From NCBI GenBank assembly GCA_028818055.1, contig JAPPOI010000230.1:1-33453 (forward strand): 33,453 nucleotides of DNA. Reading direction: 5' to 3'. A program made the position numbers and the translations under genes. The notes under the pieces are model-generated. The model did not search any database. It was not told the origin of the DNA and saw only the letters and a list, made by a program, of their open reading frames with translations. The number at the start of each line of letters is the position of its first letter. Position 1 is the first letter of the stretch. Positions 15,193 to 22,526 of the stretch are shown here, in pieces. This DNA comes from Boseongicola sp. (GTDB lineage: Bacteria > Pseudomonadota > Alphaproteobacteria > Rhodobacterales > Rhodobacteraceae).

Positions 15193-17628
15193 ATGACTCC
15201 CTTGAACGCACAAAATGAATCCGCTTTGGCGGACGGATCGGCATATGTCGGACCCAACGTCCTGTTGCTGTTTCCAGAATACCAAGATGACTACGCTGCC
15301 ATGCTGATGGCTGAGGCAAATCAGGAACTGGGGCAGCTTGCCCACAAGAAGAACGAAACCGCGTTCTGCAAGCATCAACGCCGCGCCGTTCCTAAAAGGG
15401 ATGCGCGCCAGAGCACAGTCGAAGACCTCATGTTCGGCGCAGCACTCGCCGAATACGAAGAGCTTCAATCCGAACTCGGAATTTCGGATGCCGAATACAT
15501 GGGTCAAACGTTCCTCGAATGCATCGAAGGCCCGTGCTGCGTCCGTGACAACTTTCTGAGCCGGACAAGCGCCCAGCTTGGCTACAGCGCGGAAAAAACC
15601 CGCAAGGCCTATGAGAAGGCAGCAAAACGCGTCACGGAAGCTCAAGTTGAGTGGGCGGTGCCCATCAAACCGAAGGCGACCAAGCCGAAAGATGACCGGC
15701 CTGCCGTCTTCCGGGCAATCGACAATCTGAAACTGCCTCGCCAAATCGGTCGGGATGACCTGTACCAGAAGGTCTTTGCTTTGGCGTCGAAGTATCCGCT
15801 TGCGGAAGAACCGGGGGCGCAACTCGCCCTCAAAGAGAAAATCGCGGCAGATGCAGGCTGGCCTAAAAAGGATGCTGAAAAGGTCATCAATGAGGCGAGC
15901 AAGAACGCCAAACCCGCGCCGAAGCGCAAGAAGGGCGGACGCCCTGTCTGCAACCTTGGCGACCTCGGTCACCGCGAGCGCGCTGATGGCGCTTACGAAG
16001 TCATGACGAACCAAGGCGACACCCCGCGCCGGTTCCAGAACGGCGGACGCCTGACCGAGGTGCGCGAAGACGAGACTGGCAACATTCGTATCGCCGCAAT
16101 CGACAAACCACGCTTCAAGGGCGCTCACATCGAAGAGGAAATTGATTTCATCACTATCATGCCAAAAGGCGGCGTGAAGAACGTTCCTGCGCCCGACGCG
16201 ATGGTGAATCGCGTATTCAACATGCCTCTGAAAGGCTATCCGCCGCTGTTTCGGATCACCGCCTTTCCGACCTATTCAGTGGAACTGTCGCTGGTAATGG
16301 ACCCCGGCTACCACAGCGGTAGCGGCCTCTATCACCAGCCGAAACGCGGCGTGACCATTCCGCCGGTGCCCGAGGTGCCTACATTCGAAGAAATGCGCGA
16401 AGCCCGCGATGAACTGGTAGACCTGTTTGCAGACCTGCCACTGGACGCGCGTACGCGCGCCGAGATCGAAGCTGCCGTTGAGAAAGGCGAAGAGGTTCCC
16501 AGTTTGGCTCATCTTCTGTCTGTGGCTCTTACGCCAATCATGCGCGATGCAATCGAAGGCCCGACACCTAACCACCTCGCCACCAAAGACAAACCCCGTA
16601 CCGGGGCGACTCTGTGTATGGGTGCTGCAAGTTGTATCGGCACACTGGAACCGGCTGCGCCTCAGTCTCTGCCGGAAAGCCGTTCGGAAGTACAGAAGAC
16701 CCTGACCGCGATCTTCGACTCCGGCGAACCATATGCCTTCTTCGATAACATCCCTGCGGGCGAAACAACGGAGTCTGATGAAATGGCGGGGGCAATCACC
16801 GCATACCCCGAGTACACCGGGCGGCGTCTGGGTGAAACGTCCATGGTCAAAGCGCGGGTGACGCAGACGTGGCTGACTACCGGCATTCGGACTCAGTTGT
16901 CAGAACAGCTTCGCGAACGGACGCTGTTGATCGAACTGGACCCGAAGATGGAACGCCCCGGTGAACGGCCCCCGTCAACGTTCAAGTACGTCCCGCTGAT
17001 CCCACACATTCAGGCCAATGCCGGGCGCTACATGCACGCGCTCTTGACGCTGGTGCAATACTGGAAGGCCAAAGACTGCCCGAAATGGGAAGGCACCGCG
17101 CTTGGAGGTTTCGAAGCTCATGCAAGTGTTATCGGCGGCATTCTCAACTGCTGCGGTATCCGTGGCTTCATGGGCAACCGCGACAAGTTGCGGGCGCGGA
17201 TGGAAGTATCTGACAGCCCGGAAACCGAACTTCTGGATGCAATGATCGAAGAGCACCACCGCAGGCCCACGCTGTTCCGGGTATGGAGTGCTGACGCACC
17301 GCCGGACAAGATCAAAAACGACGTGGGCGAAAAGGTACCCTTTGAATTCGCGAAACAGCGCGTCAAGTCTGTCCATGAGCTTCTGGAGCGCGAGCAAATC
17401 GCCATCAAAAAGTGGGGATACGATTACGAGGACGGCGACGTAATCTACCCGGAGAAGGCCAAGCCAAAAGTGACGTTTCACTTTGGTTCGATGGAGGGCA
17501 CGGTGCGCGAATGGCATGAAACCCAAACAGAAATCGAGCATCAACAAGGGCGGTATGTGCTGACTAAAGTGCATAAGGACAAGCATGGAACTCTGTACCG
17601 GCTGGAACATTTGCCGCTTATTGGGTGA
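15193..17628 (+). CDS. Large AAA+/replication-like protein with degenerate P-loop
   Basis: This is an 811-residue protein. The N-terminal half is charged and helical, with a basic linker KPAPKRKKGGRP near residue 247. The C-terminal half looks like the helicase/ATPase region of phage or plasmid primase-helicases. KDKPRTGATLCMGAA near residue 468 sits where Walker A would be but lacks GK[T/S]. IFDSGEPYAFFDNIP near 510 resembles Walker B. TWLTTGIRTQLSEQLRERTLLIELDP near 560 resembles the sensor/arginine-finger stretch of D5-like helicases. The ATPase may therefore be inactive or divergent. ATG 15193 is only two bases from its GGAG; TTG 15202 would have better spacing. A folded RNA or origin element lies upstream and iterons lie downstream, which supports a replication role. 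Confidence 0.65.
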   Translation: MTPLNAQNESALADGSAYVGPNVLLLFPEYQDDYAAMLMAEANQELGQLAHKKNETAFCKHQRRAVPKRDARQSTVEDLMFGAALAEYEELQSELGISDAEYMGQTFLECIEGPCCVRDNFLSRTSAQLGYSAEKTRKAYEKAAKRVTEAQVEWAVPIKPKATKPKDDRPAVFRAIDNLKLPRQIGRDDLYQKVFALASKYPLAEEPGAQLALKEKIAADAGWPKKDAEKVINEASKNAKPAPKRKKGGRPVCNLGDLGHRERADGAYEVMTNQGDTPRRFQNGGRLTEVREDETGNIRIAAIDKPRFKGAHIEEEIDFITIMPKGGVKNVPAPDAMVNRVFNMPLKGYPPLFRITAFPTYSVELSLVMDPGYHSGSGLYHQPKRGVTIPPVPEVPTFEEMREARDELVDLFADLPLDARTRAEIEAAVEKGEEVPSLAHLLSVALTPIMRDAIEGPTPNHLATKDKPRTGATLCMGAASCIGTLEPAAPQSLPESRSEVQKTLTAIFDSGEPYAFFDNIPAGETTESDEMAGAITAYPEYTGRRLGETSMVKARVTQTWLTTGIRTQLSEQLRERTLLIELDPKMERPGERPPSTFKYVPLIPHIQANAGRYMHALLTLVQYWKAKDCPKWEGTALGGFEAHASVIGGILNCCGIRGFMGNRDKLRARMEVSDSPETELLDAMIEEHHRRPTLFRVWSADAPPDKIKNDVGEKVPFEFAKQRVKSVHELLEREQIAIKKWGYDYEDGDVIYPEKAKPKVTFHFGSMEGTVREWHETQTEIEHQQGRYVLTKVHKDKHGTLYRLEHLPLIG

Positions 17629-17656
17629 CTATGTAACCATGTTGACATGTTGAATG

Positions 17657-17680
17657 AGGCCCGCGTCAGCGGGCCTTTTT
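17657..17680 (+). terminator. Rho-independent terminator of the replication-like gene
   Basis: The stem aggcccgc (17657-17664) / gcgggcct (17669-17676) has a gtca loop and is followed by a T tract to 17680. It starts 28 bases after the stop codon. The stem sequence is nearly identical to a palindrome inside the zinc-ribbon gene at 14317-14337. Confidence 0.88.
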
Positions 17681-17694
17681 CGTGTTTTGGTTGT

Positions 17695-18091
17695 GGTGCT
17701 AGGGTGGTGCCAGCCCGGTGCTAGGGTGGTGCCAGCCTATGACCCTAGCACCGAATTTTTCCATTTGTTCGAACTGTGCGAGCGGGCGCGGTGCCAGCCC
17801 GGTGCTAGGGTCGGACCCTAGCACCACCCTAGCACCGACCCTAGCATCGCAATTTTGTACGTGATTCCAATGCCCTAACCCCTTGCGGTGCTAGGGTAAG
17901 GGCGATGCTAGGGTATTTTCAGGTGAGAGCTTTCGGACTTTTTTTCGGCGGAATGGCTCATTTTCGGCGCATATCATGTTCCCAAGTGGAAGTTGGGAAC
18001 ATGATATGCACCTCTTCGCGGTCGCAAACGGTGAAAAAAAGATTCTCCTGTAGAGGGCCGCAGACCCTAGCACCGCACCGACCCTAGCACC
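17695..18091. repeat. Iteron-like array of eleven 11-bp repeats
   Basis: The unit ggtgctagggt occurs on the plus strand at 17695, 17717, 17801 and 17887, with a variant gatgctagggt at 17904. It occurs inverted at 17742, 17815, 17826, 18064 and 18081, with an inverted variant at 17838. The pair at 17801-17825 forms a perfect palindrome around cgg. The first two copies are part of a 22-base tandem repeat. The array directly follows the replication-like gene. Multiple copies of one short site in both orientations next to a replication gene fit an origin, or an operator cluster bound by an element protein. Spacing is irregular, so this is not a CRISPR array. Confidence 0.8.
17969..18009. repeat. 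17-bp perfect inverted repeat inside the iteron region
   Basis: The left arm is 17969-17985, beginning gcatatcatgttccc. The right arm is 17993-18009, beginning ttgggaacatgatat. All 17 positions pair, and the spacer is seven bases (gtggaag). It has no T tract and lies in AT-richer sequence between iteron clusters. Candidate roles are an origin hairpin, a recombinase or relaxase site, or a strong operator. Confidence 0.75.
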
Positions 18092-18195
18092 GCGCGCCGT
18101 TCTCGGCGACACGCCCCGCCCGCAGATGCAACTTAAAGAAGAGCTTCTTGCAGGCGAACCTGCCGATGGTTCCGAATACTGGCAGGTCGGAGCGC

Positions 18196-18810
18196 CTACT
18201 TGCCTTGGTTGCGCATCGCCTGCTTGGCTTCATACTTTTCCCAAACATGCATTCGCCCCTTCTGGCGCGCGTCCGCCAACCACAACTTCTTTCGCACGCC
18301 TTCCACCTCCAATGAGCGATACTTGCCACCAGAGAATTTTGGCCAGTCAATCGCCAACCCTTGCTTGACCATTTCCGCCGATAGATCACGGCCATCTTGC
18401 AGAAAGCACTTTGCGACTGTCCGACCGTGATCGTCCTTTGCGGTTATCTCTGCCCGGATCGTCTGACCTTTGCACAAGGCAACCAGCGCCCACTTCGCCT
18501 TCTTGCCGTAGGGATGGTTCATTTCCGGGGCATCTACGCCGAACAAGCGAATCTGGGTTTTGCGAATGACTATTGTGTCGCCGTCCACCACATATGCTGA
18601 ACCGCTCAAGACTGGGTGGCTTGGTTGTGGTTTGGCAGTCCCGGCGTCAAACGGAATAGGCTTCGTTATGGGGTGCCGCTGTTGTCTGGTCTGACGCGGC
18701 GGCGGGCTTGAATCCCTTCCTCGCGACACAAAAATCCAAATGGCAACACCCGCAAGCAGAACAAGTACGATTTCCAATACAACAGCGCCTTCAATTTCCT
18801 TCGTGCCCAC
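18196..18810 (-). CDS. Membrane-anchored thermonuclease-like protein (SNase fold)
   Basis: This 204-residue protein has one N-terminal membrane segment (VVLEIVLVLLAGVAIWIFV, about residues 10-28), a proline/glutamine-rich linker and a staphylococcal-nuclease-like OB domain (residues 68-200). Catalytic residues match the family: Arg88 and Glu96 in IRLFGVDAPE, Arg130 in DDHGRTVA, and the calcium-site VDGDTI. The active domain should face the periplasm. The start is GTG 18810. Such nucleases are frequent passengers of integrative elements and may degrade DNA or RNA outside the cytoplasm. It is the only gene of this island segment on the minus strand. Its far end approaches the iteron region. Confidence 0.88.
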   Translation of the reverse strand: MGTKEIEGAVVLEIVLVLLAGVAIWIFVSRGRDSSPPPRQTRQQRHPITKPIPFDAGTAKPQPSHPVLSGSAYVVDGDTIVIRKTQIRLFGVDAPEMNHPYGKKAKWALVALCKGQTIRAEITAKDDHGRTVAKCFLQDGRDLSAEMVKQGLAIDWPKFSGGKYRSLEVEGVRKKLWLADARQKGRMHVWEKYEAKQAMRNQGK

Positions 18811-18969
18811 GCTGCACGGATTGCAGACTCACGCAATGCGGTACAGTCACAGCTACCGCGATACTGATAGCAACGCCGAACAATTTCCACCCCTCATGAC
18901 GGTTCTTGAGTAGGTGCAACGCGTTAATACCGGTGCTGCCTGCAAACACTGCTCTTCGCGTTCAACGCC

Positions 18970-19152
18970 TCAAGGCCGATTTCCGATTGCCCTTAATTGT
19001 TGGCCTTCCGCACCCAATGCACATTGAGGTATATTGATACCGTGAGTCTGCAAAGTGCCAGCGCCGCCAATTTGGCTGAATGGATAGAATTCGCCGAATG
19101 CCGCCCGGACGCCCCCGCAAGATAATTTCTTTTTCGTTTCATTTTTTCGCAT
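18970..19152 (-). CDS. Possible 60-residue protein of unknown function
   Basis: The ATG at 19152 is preceded by a good AGGAAA ribosome site. The frame encodes a lysine-rich start (MRKNETKKKLSCGGVRAAFGEFY) and a Gly/Gln-rich remainder ending AIGNRP. It lies upstream of the nuclease gene on the same strand. No family resemblance is seen and codon use cannot be assessed reliably at this length, so it may not be a gene. Confidence 0.25.
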   Translation of the reverse strand: MRKNETKKKLSCGGVRAAFGEFYPFSQIGGAGTLQTHGINIPQCALGAEGQQLRAIGNRP

Positions 19153-19474
19153 GAAATTTTCCTACGAATTCTCGCGAGACTCATGACGTTTTCCTATTTC
19201 GGCAAGAGCAAACGCCAATTTTGACGAGTCCTTGTTTTGATTTTCTGGTACGAGGCCAGAGCGATTTTCTGGCACGAGCAAGAAACTATTCCCCCTGTAA
19301 AATCGAACGCCCGTCTACCCTTTCAGGGACGCTTCTCGCTGACGCGAGCAAGAGGGCTGCGCCCACCCGCACGCTCCTATGGAAACGGTTTGTCGCCGAA
19401 ATTCATCCTTGTAAAACTGGCGAATCGTCTGTTTTTGCGCTATAAAATGCACAACGAACGTTGAAGGTTTTGAA
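19153..19474. repeat. Upstream region of the serine recombinase with short repeats
   Basis: No gene is seen. A ten-base palindrome tctcgcgaga lies near 19173. Two copies of gattttctggyacgag occur at 19239-19254 and 19263-19278, differing at one base and 24 bases apart. Related T-rich stretches lie just upstream. Resolvase-type recombinases often act on sites directly ahead of their own gene, so these are candidate binding sites. Confidence 0.4.
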
Positions 19475-20152
19475 ATGAGGCCGATCATGCCCGATACTGT
19501 CAAAAGATACGTGGTTTACTACCGCGTCAGCACCAAGAGCCAAGGCGAGTCCGGGTTGGGTCTTGCCGCTCAAGAGCGCGATATTGACCTCTTTTTGCAG
19601 AACTACAGCGACACGCCATATGAGGTGCTGGAAACGTTCACCGAAGTGCAAAGCGGCAAGAATGCGGATCGTCCAGTGTTGAAAGAAGCGCTGGCATTGG
19701 CCCGCAAGACTGGCGCTGAGCTTCTTGTGTCCAAGTTGGACCGCCTTAGCCGTCGCGTAAGCCAAGTCGCTGCATTGATGGAAGACAAGCAGCTTACAAT
19801 CCGAGTTGCATCTATGCCTCACGCTGACGCGTTCCAACTCCACGTTTACGCCGCATTGGCAGAGCAAGAGCGCCGCTTTATATCCCTGCGCACCAAACAG
19901 GCCTTGGCACGCTCTGACAAGCCGAAGGGCGGCCTTCGCCCCGGCACTAAGGCTCGCAATGAGGCCACTAAAGCCGCCGCTGACGCGGCTGCACAGAAGG
20001 TATCCAACATCATCGTTCCGATGCGCGAAAGCGGTTCGACTCTTCAACAGATCGCAGCGGCATTGAATGCCGCCGGGGTGCCCACGCCGCGCGGGCGGGA
20101 ATGGAAGCCAATGAGTGTGAAGAACGCTTTGACCCGGCTGGACGCCGCATGA
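19475..20152 (+). CDS. Serine recombinase (resolvase/invertase family)
   Basis: This 225-residue protein has the catalytic domain of small serine recombinases. The nucleophile is Ser19 in YYRVSTKSQGESGLGL; the arginine-containing LLVSKLDRLSRRVSQVA lies near residue 90, and AALAEQERRFISLRTKQAL near 130. The C-terminal part has a resolvase-associated helix-turn-helix (STLQQIAAALNAAGVPTPRGREWKPMSVKNAL). It probably resolves multimers or inverts/excises DNA within the element. The start is ATG 19475 with GAAGG six to ten bases ahead; ATG 19487 is also possible. A second recombinase besides the integrase suggests a plasmid-like stage or an older mobile unit. A tiny membrane-peptide frame overlaps its stop codon. 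Confidence 0.92.
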   Translation: MRPIMPDTVKRYVVYYRVSTKSQGESGLGLAAQERDIDLFLQNYSDTPYEVLETFTEVQSGKNADRPVLKEALALARKTGAELLVSKLDRLSRRVSQVAALMEDKQLTIRVASMPHADAFQLHVYAALAEQERRFISLRTKQALARSDKPKGGLRPGTKARNEATKAAADAAAQKVSNIIVPMRESGSTLQQIAAALNAAGVPTPRGREWKPMSVKNALTRLDAA

Positions 20153-20214
20153 TCTTCCACGCCGTCAATCTGGCCGTTCTCTTGGCGTGGTTTGTGATCC
20201 TGCAACCGCTCTGA
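20149..20214 (+). CDS. Possible 21-residue membrane micropeptide
   Basis: An ATG overlaps the recombinase stop codon (ATGA). The frame encodes MIFHAVNLAVLLAWFVILQPL, which would be a single membrane helix. Coupled translation from the upstream gene is plausible, as with the other ATGA overlaps of the island. The length is too short to support the call by composition alone. Confidence 0.3.
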   Translation: MIFHAVNLAVLLAWFVILQPL

Positions 20215-20791
20215 CTACGGCGCGCTAACGCGCGTCAGCGCGCATCCATCATGCTACCAACCTACCACCCTACCAGCCCCGTACGCCCCGCTACGCGGGC
20301 GACAGGCAACCTTCAACCCAACAACCGAACCAACCCTCCAAGCCCGCTCAGTGACCGTCTGAGTGGGTCATAGGCTTTTCGGTATTGGCGGGTTGGTGAG
20401 TAGGTGGAGGCCCGCGTAGCGGGCAGATCGTTGGTAGGTTGGCGGTGTTTTGGTGACGCCTGAGCCGTCCCGGCGCGGGCGCGCCTTTAGGGGCGCTGTG
20501 CTGTCCGCTGAGCGCCCGTCCAGTCGCAAGCGGTCAAGGGCCGTGAAGGCGCTGTATGGCCCTCAGAAAGGCTTGGAGGGACCCTTAGCCCCACCGGGCT
20601 AGGGGTGCCCGGCGCGCCCAGTTGCTGTACGGGTGTGCCGAAGCAATTTGTTGCAGCGTTGCAAGGGACCCGGAGCGTATTCGCTGCGATACTTGCACCC
20701 CTTGCTGGGCATTCTGTAGATTCCGATTTTTCGGCCAGTGCTACACCCGTCGCTCACTTCGGCGCAACCGCAGCTTGTGGTATCATTGGGT
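20215..20791. other. GC-rich non-coding region full of inverted repeats
   Basis: No convincing gene lies in these 577 bases. Structures seen: nested gcgc palindromes (20219-20242); ccaacctacca (20257-20267), which pairs with tggtaggttgg (20432-20442); a stem cccgctcag/ctgagtggg with one G-U pair (20343-20367); a palindrome gaggcccgcgtagcgggc (20407-20424); and an eleven-pair stem acccttagccc/gggctaggggt (20581-20606). This density suggests an origin of transfer, a resolution site, or structured RNA, not ordinary spacer. Confidence 0.5.
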
Positions 20792-21004
20792 ATGACTGAA
20801 CAGCACTTCACCAGCCCCGCGCTGGACAAAACCACAAAAGACAAACTGGACGCAATGTACGCCGAGCTTCAGGCACTTCGGCGGGCAATCGCGGACGTTG
20901 CGCGCGACTGTGATGATAAAGTCTTGATGCAAGTAGCAACACGTTCGCTGGACCGGGCCACCGCTGCCCGTATCCGGCGCAAGAATGCGCTTGACGACTC
21001 CTAA
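20792..21004 (+). CDS. Hypothetical 70-residue helical protein
   Basis: The frame from ATG 20792 encodes a mostly helical, charged protein: a short N-terminus (MTEQHFTSPALDKTTKDK), then LDAMYAELQALRRAIADVARDC, a likely coiled coil, and a basic end (SLDRATAARIRRKNALDDS). Only a weak ribosome site is seen, and an in-frame ATG at 20738 is an alternative start. It lies 88 bases before the vWA gene and could be a small regulator or part of the same transcript. No family is recognised. Confidence 0.45.
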   Translation: MTEQHFTSPALDKTTKDKLDAMYAELQALRRAIADVARDCDDKVLMQVATRSLDRATAARIRRKNALDDS

Positions 21005-21092
21005 CCTATGGACCTTTTGGCGCGTATCCTGTGTAGTGTGGTCAGCCAAAGCGTGAACACGCAACGGAAATCCTAAATTTGAGGGGACAGGC

Positions 21093-21773
21093 ATGGACGA
21101 ATTTGAACAAGAACCATTTGTGGACGCCGTATTACAAGAAAACCCTGAGCCAAGATGCCCAGTCTTACTTCTACTGGATACTTCCTATTCGATGAGCGGC
21201 GCGCCGATTTCTGAATTGAATGAAGGATTGGCGACACTACGTGAAGAATTGCTATCAGACTCGCTTGCCTCAAAGCGCGTCGAATTGGCGATGGTAACGT
21301 TTGGCCCTGTCGAAACGCGAAATGAATTTGCGACTGTTGATCATTTCTATCCAGAAACTCTGGAAGTTGGCGGAGCCACGCCAATGGGAGAAGCTATCGT
21401 TACCGGACTGGAAATGCTTCGCGCGAGAAAAGATCACATCCGGTCAAATGGCCTCAAGATATTCCGGCCTTGGGTGTTCCTCATCACTGACGGTGCCCCA
21501 ACTGATAGCTGGGACGAAGCAAAACGCCGCGTCCATGAGGGCGAAGAACGCAAAGAGTTCATGTTCTATGCCGTGGGTGTCGAACAGGCGGACATGGGTG
21601 TACTCGGGCAGATCGCAACACGCCAACCGCTCAAGCTCAAAGGGTTGGCCTTCAAAGAACTGTTCCAGTGGCTTTCCAGTTCGCTGAGCGCTGTTTCGCA
21701 ATCTAACCCCGGCGATCCGGGCGTCGCGCTCGCAAACCCCACCGCCCCAGACGGCTGGGCTGTAGCGGAATAA
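21093..21773 (+). CDS. terY: TerY-like von Willebrand factor A protein
   Basis: This 226-residue cytoplasmic vWA-domain protein has a complete metal-ion-dependent adhesion site: DTSYSMSG (Asp29, Ser31, Ser33), Thr96 in GGATPMG and Asp133 in LITDGAPTD. These features and the overall sequence match the TerY family. In the TerY-P triad the vWA protein is encoded with a PP2C phosphatase and a Ser/Thr kinase and is thought to serve as the scaffold or phosphorylation target. The ribosome site GAGGGG stands ten bases before the ATG. The phosphatase gene begins four bases after the stop. Expression as one operon is strongly implied. No other ter genes (terB, C, D, Z) are in the window. Confidence 0.9.
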   Translation: MDEFEQEPFVDAVLQENPEPRCPVLLLLDTSYSMSGAPISELNEGLATLREELLSDSLASKRVELAMVTFGPVETRNEFATVDHFYPETLEVGGATPMGEAIVTGLEMLRARKDHIRSNGLKIFRPWVFLITDGAPTDSWDEAKRRVHEGEERKEFMFYAVGVEQADMGVLGQIATRQPLKLKGLAFKELFQWLSSSLSAVSQSNPGDPGVALANPTAPDGWAVAE

Positions 21774-21777
21774 CCCA

Positions 21778-22524
21778 ATGGATTGGCGGTGGGCGGCTGC
21801 GTCACAAGTCGGCACGTCCCATATTCGGAATGGTGATAGGTTGCAGGACGCCTATGCCGTTTCGGTGATGCGGGGCGATTGTGTTTTTGCCATTGTTTCA
21901 GATGGTGCTGGAAGTGCGGAATTTGGCGCATTCGGGGCATGGCTTGTCTGCCGTACGTTGAAAGTGTTCTTTCGCGATTGGTTCCGTGAAAATTCAGACC
22001 TTCCCAACGACGAATTGCTTGCAGTTTGGATTGATGAAGTTCGGGACAGAATTGCCGCTATCGCAAAAATGCGAGATAGAGCACCCCGCCAATTCGCCTC
22101 CACTTTGGCGGCAGTTGTTTCAACACCAGACGAAACCTTAACTTTGCATATCGGCGACAGTGCTGTTGTTGGACGGCGCAACGAAGATTGGGACGTTCTT
22201 TGCTGGCCTGAAAATGGTGAATACGCGTCCACGACATACTTTGTGACCGATGATCCTGAACCCCGTCTCAATATCGCGCGCTACGCGCGCGAGCATGACG
22301 CCTTCGCCTTGTTTTCTGACGGGATTGGCGACCTAGCACTTTCGCACAAAGACCAAACGGCATCGCCCCAGTTCTTCAACCCCATGCTGCGCCCCGTGGA
22401 CAATGCGTCGGACGCCGGACGGTTGCCTGAGTTGTCGGCGAAGCTGCGCACTTATCTTGCCGGTCCTGCGATTTGTGAACGAACCGATGATGACAAGACG
22501 CTCATCCTTATTTCTGGGGGCTGA
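21778..22524 (+). CDS. PP2C-family Ser/Thr phosphatase of the TerY-P triad
   Basis: This 248-residue phosphatase has the PP2C metal-site motifs: the N-terminal GTSHIRNGDRLQDAYAV, Asp42-Gly43 in VSDGAGSAEFGAFGA, Asp127 in HIGDSAVV, Asp181 in FSDGIGDLAL, and Asp239 in DDDKTLIL. All expected acidic metal ligands appear to be present, so it should be active and remove phosphates placed by the neighbouring kinase. It has no membrane segment. It lies between the vWA gene (four-base gap) and the kinase gene (two-base gap), the standard order vWA, PP2C, kinase. Its substrates in such triads are not established, but the vWA partner is the obvious candidate. Confidence 0.92.
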   Translation: MDWRWAAASQVGTSHIRNGDRLQDAYAVSVMRGDCVFAIVSDGAGSAEFGAFGAWLVCRTLKVFFRDWFRENSDLPNDELLAVWIDEVRDRIAAIAKMRDRAPRQFASTLAAVVSTPDETLTLHIGDSAVVGRRNEDWDVLCWPENGEYASTTYFVTDDPEPRLNIARYAREHDAFALFSDGIGDLALSHKDQTASPQFFNPMLRPVDNASDAGRLPELSAKLRTYLAGPAICERTDDDKTLILISGG

Positions 22525-22526
22525 AC

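Noticed and set aside
15094-16128. Long open frame (344 codons) on the minus strand opposite the replication-like gene
   Set aside because: It is the antisense shadow of a plus-strand gene with normal protein character. Its own translation is rich in Arg, Phe and Cys without domain patterns, and it has no neighbour or ribosome site to support it.
17695-18091. Possible CRISPR array
   Set aside because: The repeats are only eleven bases, occur in both orientations and are irregularly spaced. No cas genes are present.
19040-19130. tRNA-like stretch on the minus strand near the nuclease gene
   Set aside because: No consistent cloverleaf with D-, anticodon and T-arms could be formed, and the TTC/GTTC region is not in register.
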